From contig PFBU01000081.1 of the NCBI GenBank assembly GCA_002773185.1, positions 1 through 6,313 on the forward strand: DNA of 6,313 nucleotides. The letters run 5' to 3'. The stretch comes from Candidatus Magasanikbacteria bacterium CG10_big_fil_rev_8_21_14_0_10_36_16 (GTDB lineage: Bacteria > Patescibacteriota > Patescibacteriia > Magasanikbacterales > UBA922). Below, piece after piece: positions 1 to 2,848 of the stretch. The notes under the pieces are model-generated. The model ran no database searches. It was not told the DNA's origin and saw only the letters and a list, made by a program, of their open reading frames with translations. A program made the translations under genes and the position numbers. Position 1 is the stretch's first letter. Every line of letters begins with the position of its first letter.

Positions 1-34
1 CACTCGTCCCTCGTTCACTTCGCTCGGAATGACG
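1..34. repeat. Fragment of a possible dispersed repeat at the window edge
   Basis: The first 34 bases are much more GC-rich than the following AT-rich DNA and contain the words CTCGTTCACTTCGCTCGG and GGAATGACG. I recognise this wording from intergenic repeats in many unrelated bacterial genomes, but only one copy is visible here and its outer boundary is cut off. The call rests on recognition and composition, not on a second copy in the window. Confidence 0.3.
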
Positions 35-68
35 TTTCTATTTTATCTTAAAAAGGTGTGCACTACCG

Positions 69-97
69 CTTGTAGGGGGAGGTCAGGAGGGGGTCTC
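69..97 (-). repeat. Left inverted copy of C/T-rich repeat flanking the DUF559 gene
   Basis: Read on the minus strand, this 29-base stretch aligns without gaps to the stretch at 473-501 on the plus strand with 20 of 29 identities; both share GAC and CC blocks and end in CCCTAC. The two copies therefore form imperfect terminal inverted repeats around the DUF559 gene. On the plus strand the left copy contains AGGAGGGGG (85-93), 9 bases before the ATG at 103, so the repeat also supplies a Shine-Dalgarno-like site. Confidence 0.55.
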
Positions 98-102
98 AAT
101 CT

Positions 103-474
103 ATGCAAATAAGAAAAACTTATCGAGCCAATGATAATGCTACTAGAGAAAAAAGAAAAAAACTACGTTCACTTCCAACCAAAGCTGAATATGTATTATG
201 GCAAGAATTACGAAAAGAAAAAACGGGATTTAGATTCCGTAGACAAGTGAGTATTGGTGCTTTTATTGTAGATTTTTATTGTCATGAGTTGAAATTAATA
301 ATAGAAATAGATGGTCCAATACATGAAAACCAGAAAGAATATGATTATATACGTGAAAACTATTTAAAAAACTCTGGATACAAAGTTATAAGATTTACCA
401 ATGAAGAAGTTTTGTTTTATAGAGAAAATACAATCTTAAAAATAAAAGAAATTTGTAATACATTATCCCGCTAA
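103..474 (+). CDS. DUF559 domain protein, Vsr-like/PD-(D/E)XK nuclease fold
   Basis: A 123-residue single-domain protein of the DUF559 family, which has a restriction-endonuclease-like fold related to the very-short-patch repair enzyme Vsr. An N-terminal basic segment (about residues 14-23) is followed by the family pattern LPTKAEYVLW (24-33), in which E29 is the usual conserved acid, then the FRFRRQ block (43-48). The probable active-site set is D57 in IVDFYC and the E68-x-D70 pair in IIEIDG, followed by H74. The length matches complete stand-alone members. The ATG at 103 has an SD-like AGGAGGGGG nine bases upstream. Family members are presumed DNA endonucleases or nickases, but cleavage specificity is unknown and none can be read here. 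No partner methylase or transposase is nearby. Flanking inverted repeats suggest that gene and repeats travelled together. Confidence 0.88.
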   Translation: MQIRKTYRANDNATREKRKKLRSLPTKAEYVLWQELRKEKTGFRFRRQVSIGAFIVDFYCHELKLIIEIDGPIHENQKEYDYIRENYLKNSGYKVIRFTNEEVLFYRENTILKIKEICNTLSR

Positions 475-509
475 GACCCTTCCCTGTCCCTTCCCTACGA
501 GGGAAGGGG
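473..509 (+). repeat. Right inverted copy of C/T-rich repeat with a 9-bp hairpin
   Basis: This copy starts inside the TAA stop codon of the DUF559 gene. CCCTTCCCT occurs twice in tandem (477-485 and 488-496), and the second copy pairs perfectly with AGGGAAGGG at 500-508 across the three-base loop ACG. No T-run follows on the plus strand, so it is better described as a repeat palindrome than as a canonical intrinsic terminator, although it could still mark the 3' end of the transcript. The left copy (69-97) lacks the second hairpin arm. Confidence 0.55.
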
Positions 510-552
510 ACCTGCTAAGAAAATTTTAAAAATTAACAATGTAGCCATTTTA

Positions 553-584
553 AAAAAAACGTCCGCATAATCACGGACGTTTTT
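553..584 (-). terminator. Intrinsic terminator of ndk
   Basis: ACGTCCG (559-565) pairs with CGGACGT (574-580) around an 8-base loop, and flanking A and T runs lengthen the stem. On the minus strand the hairpin leads into a run of eight T, as expected for ndk, whose stop codon lies about 15 bases upstream. A shorter T-run on the plus strand (580-584) could also stop transcripts from the DUF559 side. Confidence 0.8.
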
Positions 585-599
585 GAATATCAAGATATA

Positions 600-1085
600 T
601 TATTTATTACGTTCTTCCTCAGCATAAACATGTTGATAATCAGTCTTATCATAATCATGGATATCGCCTTCTGCAAAAAATCTAGCAACTTCTTTTTCTG
701 CATTTTCAATTGAGTCTGATGCGTGGATGACATTGCAAGCGACACTCATCGCGTAGTCACCACGGATAGAGCCAGCCTCAGCTTCACGAGCTTTGGTGAT
801 ACCTGTAATAAGTCTAACTGTGTTTACTACGTCTAGACCTTCCCAACATTGGACAATAGCTGGAGAACTCATCATGAATTTTTCTACTGCTGGATAAAAT
901 GGTTTGTCAGCAATGTGAACATAATGTTCGCGAAGGATTTCTTGTTTCAAATAAGTCATTTTGACCCCAACAAGTTTGAGACCTTTTTGTTCAAAACGAG
1001 AAGTGATTTGTCCAAAAAGACCACGTTGGATGGCATCTGGTTTGATAATAACGAGAGTTTTCTCTCTGACGCCTGTAAATTCCAT
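600..1085 (-). CDS. ndk: Nucleoside diphosphate kinase
   Basis: This cytosolic enzyme moves the gamma-phosphate of ATP onto other (d)NDPs through a phosphohistidine intermediate and so balances the nucleotide pools. The 161-residue product shows the diagnostic order of motifs: TLVIIKPDAIQRG near the N-terminus with K15, GLKLVG (35-40), the nucleotide-binding segment around R91-T97, AGSIRGD (104-110), and the active-site NVIHASDS with catalytic H121. The C-terminal part after residue 137 is somewhat longer than in the classic forms of about 140 residues and ends in a charged tail. I start at 1085 and not at the in-frame ATG at 1130, because the family begins just before the REKTLV segment and the promoter -10 box at 1129-1134 covers the longer start. 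No Shine-Dalgarno precedes the ATG. It is monocistronic, with its own promoter and terminator. Confidence 0.97.
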   Translation of the reverse strand: MEFTGVREKTLVIIKPDAIQRGLFGQITSRFEQKGLKLVGVKMTYLKQEILREHYVHIADKPFYPAVEKFMMSSPAIVQCWEGLDVVNTVRLITGITKAREAEAGSIRGDYAMSVACNVIHASDSIENAEKEVARFFAEGDIHDYDKTDYQHVYAEEERNK

Positions 1086-1091
1086 ATTTTT

Positions 1092-1120
1092 GTAAATTAA
1101 GTAAATTAAAGTAAATTTTG
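1092..1120. repeat. Three near-tandem copies of GTAAATTAA in the ndk leader
   Basis: GTAAATTAA (1092), GTAAATTAAA (1101) and GTAAATTTTG (1111) follow one another with a period of 9-10 bases inside the short 5' leader of ndk. A related doublet, GTAAATAAG twice, is at 1313-1330. The sequence is AT-rich with little pairing potential, so it could keep the start region of this SD-less message unfolded. That role is an inference. Confidence 0.6.
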
Positions 1121-1128
1121 TTGCCACC

Positions 1129-1157
1129 AATATATACTTTTTTTAGGGAAAAGTCAA
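1129..1157 (-). promoter_or_regulatory. Sigma70-type promoter of ndk
   Basis: On the minus strand TTGACT (1157-1152) is followed after exactly 17 bases by TATATT (1134-1129). Transcription would begin near 1122 and leave a leader of roughly 37 bases before the ndk ATG at 1085. The position also argues against the longer ndk reading frame starting at 1130. Confidence 0.8.
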
Positions 1158-1165
1158 GACAGGAT

Positions 1166-1264
1166 AAAGGCTGGAAATGTTTGAAAGGTCTAAAAGGCTC
1201 AAAAGGTCAATTGGTTCACAGCCTTTCTAGCCTTTCCAGCATTTTAAGCCTTTCAGGCCTTTTA
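1166..1264. repeat. Array of eleven phased 9-nt units forming an imperfect fold-back
   Basis: From 1166 the sequence divides into consecutive 9-base units without a phase break: AAAGGCTGG, AAATGTTTG, AAAGGTCTA, AAAGGCTCA and AAAGGTCAA. After the turn TTGGTTCAC come AGCCTTTCT, AGCCTTTCC, AGCATTTTA, AGCCTTTCA and GGCCTTTTA. The second half is the reverse complement of the first-half motif, so the whole 99 bases can fold back on itself. No reading frame of note lies here. It sits just upstream of the ndk promoter. A shorter array of the same family lies upstream of the rpmB promoter (6191-6226). Confidence 0.75.
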
Positions 1265-1312
1265 CGTACTTATCCCCAACATTTCTTGACCACATCAAAA
1301 AGTCTTGGTAAT

Positions 1313-1330
1313 GTAAATAAGGTAAATAAG
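1313..1330. repeat. Tandem doublet GTAAATAAG x2
   Basis: Two exact adjacent copies of the 9-mer GTAAATAAG. They resemble the GTAAATTAA units in the ndk leader and keep the same 9-base period. Together with the array at 1166-1264, this accounts for much of the intergenic space between ndk and the zinc-finger gene; the remaining stretches 1265-1312 and 1331-1349 show nothing I can name. Confidence 0.6.
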
Positions 1331-1348
1331 CAATATATGAACAAAACA

Positions 1349-1378
1349 TTTTCAACTACAACTTGCTACACATATAAT
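1349..1378 (+). promoter_or_regulatory. Probable promoter for the structured leader upstream of the zinc-finger gene
   Basis: A perfect TATAAT lies at 1373-1378. The best -35 candidate is TTTTCA at 1349-1354 (18-base spacer, 4 of 6 matches), which is weak. Transcription would begin close to 1385, exactly where the first pairable segment GGAAAGA starts. The plausibility comes mostly from the -10 box and from the structured RNA that follows. Confidence 0.45.
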
Positions 1379-1384
1379 ACCCTA

Positions 1385-1523
1385 GGAAAGAATTGGAATC
1401 TCTTTTCTATTATTATTGTGGATGTCTTTCCAAAAAGCGGAGTTGTTTGCTTGAAAAATAATTGTATATAAAAATATTTTTCAAAAATAAAAAACAAACT
1501 CCGCAGAAAAAGCGGAGTTTTTT
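1385..1523 (+). promoter_or_regulatory. Structured leader with mutually exclusive hairpins (attenuator-like) or short ncRNA
   Basis: GGAAAGA (1385-1391) pairs with TCTTTCC (1425-1431). GCGGAGTT (1437-1444) pairs with AACTCCGC (1497-1504), and this outer stem encloses a further 10-bp stem, TTGAAAAATA (1451-1460) with TATTTTTCAA (1475-1484). The same AACTCCGC can instead pair with a second GCGGAGTT at 1512-1519 to make a terminator. One strand segment with two competing partners is the classic layout of attenuators and riboswitches. No known riboswitch class is recognised. It may equally be a free-standing small RNA ending at the terminator, or a terminator region built by duplication. Confidence 0.45.
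1496..1523 (+). terminator. Intrinsic terminator upstream of the zinc-finger gene
   Basis: AAACTCCGC (1496-1504) pairs perfectly with GCGGAGTTT (1512-1520) around a 7-base A-rich loop, and a run of six T follows (1518-1523). The minus strand also shows a T-rich tract after the hairpin, so it may act in both directions. Read-through or an internal start would be needed to express the gene at 1598. Confidence 0.75.
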
Positions 1524-1538
1524 CTTGTAAATTTGTTT

Positions 1539-1593
1539 GGCCTTGAAAGTTAAAATATAAAATATTTTGATTTTCAAGGCCCTGCAAAGGAGG
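1539..1593 (+). promoter_or_regulatory. 20-bp hairpin followed directly by a strong Shine-Dalgarno
   Basis: GGCCTTGAAA (1539-1548) pairs with TTTCAAGGCC (1572-1581). The stem continues inward through two G-U wobbles to AAAATAT/ATATTTT and closes on an AAA triloop, giving 20 consecutive RNA pairs. Four bases after it comes AAAGGAGG (1586-1593), placed 4 bases before the ATG at 1598. This is the clearest ribosome binding site in the window. The hairpin could insulate the site, stabilise the 5' end or bind a protein. A TATAAA within its left arm and loop (1556-1561), with TTGTTT 17 bases upstream, is a possible but weak promoter. Confidence 0.65.
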
Positions 1594-1597
1594 AAGC

Positions 1598-1846
1598 ATG
1601 GCTAAATCCTGGGAGTGCCCGAAGTGCGGGCACCCAAACAAAAATCGTCGCGACGTGTGCAACGAGTGTTGCACACGTCGCGATGAGTACGTTCCGGATC
1701 GGAGAACTCCCGATCCGGATGTACTCCGGACGGCGAGGGTGGCGGCTGTTGCTCTCGCCAGAGGTACTTTGCTCGAGGTGCACATGTCGTGCACTCTCGA
1801 GCAGTACAGGGAGGCGTTTAATGACGCCTTCCTGTCGAACGACTGA
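1598..1846 (+). CDS. Small RanBP2-type zinc-finger protein
   Basis: The 82-residue product starts with one RanBP2-type zinc finger matching the consensus W-x-C-x2-C-x3-N-x6-C-x2-C exactly: W5, C7, C10, N14, C21, C24. The next residues (about 27-42) are Arg/Pro/Asp-rich and likely flexible, and residues 43-80 look helical. I do not recognise the C-terminal region. RanBP2-type fingers in other proteins bind single-stranded RNA or ubiquitin, so RNA or protein binding is the natural guess, but bacterial members are poorly known. The start is fixed by a strong SD. The gene stands out sharply: sampled coding DNA is about 62% GC against about 32% in neighbours, and the coding sequence is tiled with hairpins. 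This suggests recent transfer or selection on RNA structure. There is no signal peptide or membrane segment. Confidence 0.85.
   Translation: MAKSWECPKCGHPNKNRRDVCNECCTRRDEYVPDRRTPDPDVLRTARVAAVALARGTLLEVHMSCTLEQYREAFNDAFLSND
1610..1834 (+). repeat. Six consecutive inverted repeats tiling the zinc-finger coding sequence
   Basis: Hairpins follow one another almost without gaps. H1 is 1615-1621 with 1627-1633. H2 is 1649-1663 with 1668-1682 (15 perfect pairs, 4-base loop). H3 is 1685-1690 and 1694-1702 with 1710-1718 and 1721-1726. H4 is 1732-1737 with 1754-1759. H5 is 1764-1767, 1771-1777 and 1778-1783 with 1789-1794, 1796-1802 and 1804-1807. H6 is 1807-1817 with 1824-1834 (one G-U). All lie within the reading frame. 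Each arm differs in sequence from the others, so this is a series of separate palindromes and not a repeated unit. Confidence 0.8.
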
Positions 1847-1849
1847 AGT

Positions 1850-1885
1850 CGGGGGCGCAGTGAGACAATCTCATGAGCGCCCCCG
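1850..1885 (+). terminator. GC-rich terminator-like hairpin after the zinc-finger gene
   Basis: CGGGGGCGC (1850-1858) pairs perfectly with GCGCCCCCG (1877-1885). Inside the loop TGAGA (1861-1865) pairs with TCTCA (1869-1873). It begins three bases after the TGA stop. The T-run (1902-1908) is 16 bases downstream and not adjacent, so termination is likely but the form is not canonical. The hairpin could instead protect the 3' end. Confidence 0.55.
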
Positions 1886-1906
1886 TCCACATTATTGATT
1901 ATTTTT

Positions 1907-1935
1907 TTGAAAAGTAATTAGTAATGTGGTAAAAT
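1907..1935 (+). promoter_or_regulatory. Sigma70-type promoter for the gene at 1965
   Basis: TTGAAA (1907-1912) and TAAAAT (1930-1935) are separated by 17 bases. Transcription would start near 1942, giving a leader of about 23 bases, wholly A/T-rich and without a Shine-Dalgarno, before the ATG at 1965. Confidence 0.7.
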
Positions 1936-1964
1936 GATATTGATTAATTTTAAATATTTTAATT

Positions 1965-2300
1965 ATGACAAGAAGAATTGAGCTTGGTTCAGATCCTGCT
2001 GAAGAGGATATTGAAATAAATAGTGATGTGCTTGATTTTATGCGTTTGAAGTATGCTTCTATGATTTTGGGTGGATTAAAAGAAGATTCCAAGAAAATAT
2101 TATTAGATAATAATTTTTTTACAGAAGAAGATAGTTTGAGGTTGGAAAATTTGACGACAGAATTTGCAAGAAGAGGTCTGACTTATGGTAATTTTTTTAG
2201 AATTATAAACGCACAGAATCCTAAAATAATTCAAGAAATTGAAAAGGAAATGATATCTAAAAAGACGACTATAATGCAAACTGCTAATAAATTTGATTAA
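1965..2300 (+). CDS. Hypothetical small acidic protein
   Basis: A 111-residue protein that I do not recognise. The N-terminal 20 residues are acidic (ELGSDPAEEDIEI), and the rest is predicted by eye to be mainly helical, with heptad-like hydrophobic spacing around residues 22-48 and again at 56-75 and 80-100. There is no signal peptide, membrane segment or cysteine motif. It has its own good promoter and no SD. Base composition matches the AT-rich background, unlike the gene just upstream. It may be co-transcribed with the next small gene at 2367, as no terminator is visible in the 66-base gap. No function is proposed. Confidence 0.75.
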   Translation: MTRRIELGSDPAEEDIEINSDVLDFMRLKYASMILGGLKEDSKKILLDNNFFTEEDSLRLENLTTEFARRGLTYGNFFRIINAQNPKIIQEIEKEMISKKTTIMQTANKFD

Positions 2301-2366
2301 AATTATTATTTGCTAGTAGGTGGGTTTTTGTTACACTATATTTGTTAATTATTTTAATAAATTTAT

Positions 2367-2564
2367 ATGCTACCACGCCTTTTTGAACCACAACCACTTT
2401 ATGCACCTACACCAGAAGAATTTCCACCAGATCAGGAACCATCTCATGAGGATGAACCAGAGCACCGTCGAGTAATCATAATTGGACCAGATGGAGAAGA
2501 AGAAACTGATGACAGTAGAGATAATAAAAGTAAAAAAAGTCCGGTTATTATAGATATGAAATAA
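2367..2564 (+). CDS. Hypothetical small Pro/acidic-rich protein
   Basis: A 65-residue protein of low complexity. Residues 8-33 are rich in proline, glutamate and aspartate. Then comes RRVIIIGPDGEEE (34-46), a short hydrophobic strand with an acidic turn, followed by a charged stretch and a C-terminal SPVIIDMK. The composition predicts disorder. It has no SD and no convincing promoter of its own: a TATATT at 2337 lacks a good -35, so expression from the 1907 promoter is plausible. Its stop codon is covered by the 16-base-period repeat at 2561. It could be a real small protein or an interaction tail; function unknown. Coding status is less certain than for the neighbours because of the low complexity. 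Confidence 0.6.
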   Translation: MLPRLFEPQPLYAPTPEEFPPDQEPSHEDEPEHRRVIIIGPDGEEETDDSRDNKSKKSPVIIDMK

Positions 2565-2588
2565 AGTAGTACTGTAATAAAGTAGTAC
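2561..2588. repeat. 12-mer ATAAAGTAGTAC twice, 16 bases apart
   Basis: Exact copies of ATAAAGTAGTAC at 2561-2572 and 2577-2588. The first overlaps the TAA stop of the preceding gene, and the second ends five bases before the consensus promoter at 2593. The position suggests a binding site pair just upstream of the -35 box, but a chance or slippage origin is possible. Confidence 0.5.
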
Positions 2589-2592
2589 ACAA

Positions 2593-2621
2593 TTGACACA
2601 TCTTTTTCAAAATTATATAAT
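2593..2621 (+). promoter_or_regulatory. Full-consensus sigma70-type promoter
   Basis: TTGACA (2593-2598), a 17-base spacer, and TATAAT (2616-2621): both hexamers and the spacing are ideal. This is the strongest promoter in the window, yet no reading frame begins in the following 220 bases. This points to a non-coding transcript or a long leader. Transcription should begin near 2628. Confidence 0.85.
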
Positions 2622-2626
2622 AAGAG

Positions 2627-2799
2627 TGATCCTAATTTGCGGTTGTACAATATTATTCTACAAAGATATTACAATGGGAAGTCTATATTGGTTTGGTTCG
2701 TGGATCAGACTTGCGACTACCCACCTATTTTTTTAGGGGTAATATTATAGTACTCCGTCTAGGGTCAATAAAAGAACTCTTTTTATTAAGAGTTTTTTT
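2627..2799 (+). ncRNA. Candidate structured small RNA (or leader of the phosphatase operon)
   Basis: The interval between a consensus promoter and an intrinsic terminator holds no reading frame and pairs end to end. Pairs are 2627-2634 with 2760-2767 (one G-U), CGG 2640-2642 with CCG 2755-2757, GTAC 2645-2648 with GTAC 2750-2753, and AATATTA 2649-2655 with TAATATT 2740-2746. A central hairpin AAGTCT (2679-2684)/AGACTT (2707-2712) and an unpaired ACCCACCTA (2719-2727) lie inside. The long interrupted rod with a large central region is reminiscent of 6S RNA, but I cannot confirm any Rfam family by eye, and tmRNA, RNase P and SRP landmarks are absent. As the terminator lies 50 bases before the phosphatase gene, a cis-acting leader is the main alternative. 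Confidence 0.55.
2771..2799 (+). terminator. Intrinsic terminator of the candidate RNA
   Basis: AACTCTT (2775-2781) pairs with AAGAGTT (2788-2794) around a 6-base loop, the stem is extended by the A-run at 2771-2773, and seven consecutive T end at 2799. It separates the consensus promoter at 2593 from the phosphatase gene at 2849. Confidence 0.8.
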
Positions 2800-2821
2800 A
2801 TTTGAAAAAATAATAATTACA

Positions 2822-2846
2822 TAGTACAATAGTACAATAGTATAAT
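2822..2846 (+). promoter_or_regulatory. Tripled -10-like motif in front of the phosphatase gene
   Basis: Three 8-base units TAGTACAA, TAGTACAA and TAGTATAA give successive -10-like hexamers TACAAT (2825), TACAAT (2833) and TATAAT (2841). No good -35 is seen at the right distance. If the last box is used, transcription starts about 2853, after the ATG at 2849 and just before the ATG at 2855, which would make the message essentially leaderless. Confidence 0.5.
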
Positions 2847-2848
2847 AT

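Noticed and set aside
1086..1130. Longer N-terminus for ndk starting at 1130
   Set aside because: The extra 15 residues are unlike the family, and the ATG lies in the -10 box of the clear promoter at 1129-1157.
1166..1264. CRISPR-like array
   Set aside because: The units are 9 bases, contiguous and without spacers, and the orientation inverts half way; no cas gene is present.
1286..1314. Plus-strand promoter using TTGACC at 1286
   Set aside because: The -35 is good, but at 17 bases the -10 reads TAATGT, a poor match; no product is visible immediately downstream.
849..1471. Plus-strand frames across ndk and the following repeat region (849-1100, 1118-1471)
   Set aside because: The first is antisense to ndk. 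The second is translated from the 9-nt repeat array and leader, and neither has a domain or a start signal.
1598..1885. Tandem tRNA genes or integron attC array to explain the GC-rich hairpins
   Set aside because: No cloverleaf, CCA end or anticodon arm can be drawn, and the hairpins do not share attC core sites. An intact reading frame with an exact zinc-finger motif runs through them.
1366..1890. Long minus-strand reading frame opposite the zinc-finger gene (174 codons)
   Set aside because: It is a shadow of the GC-rich coding region and of its hairpins. It has no ribosome site or recognisable domain, and it runs across the terminator and the leader.
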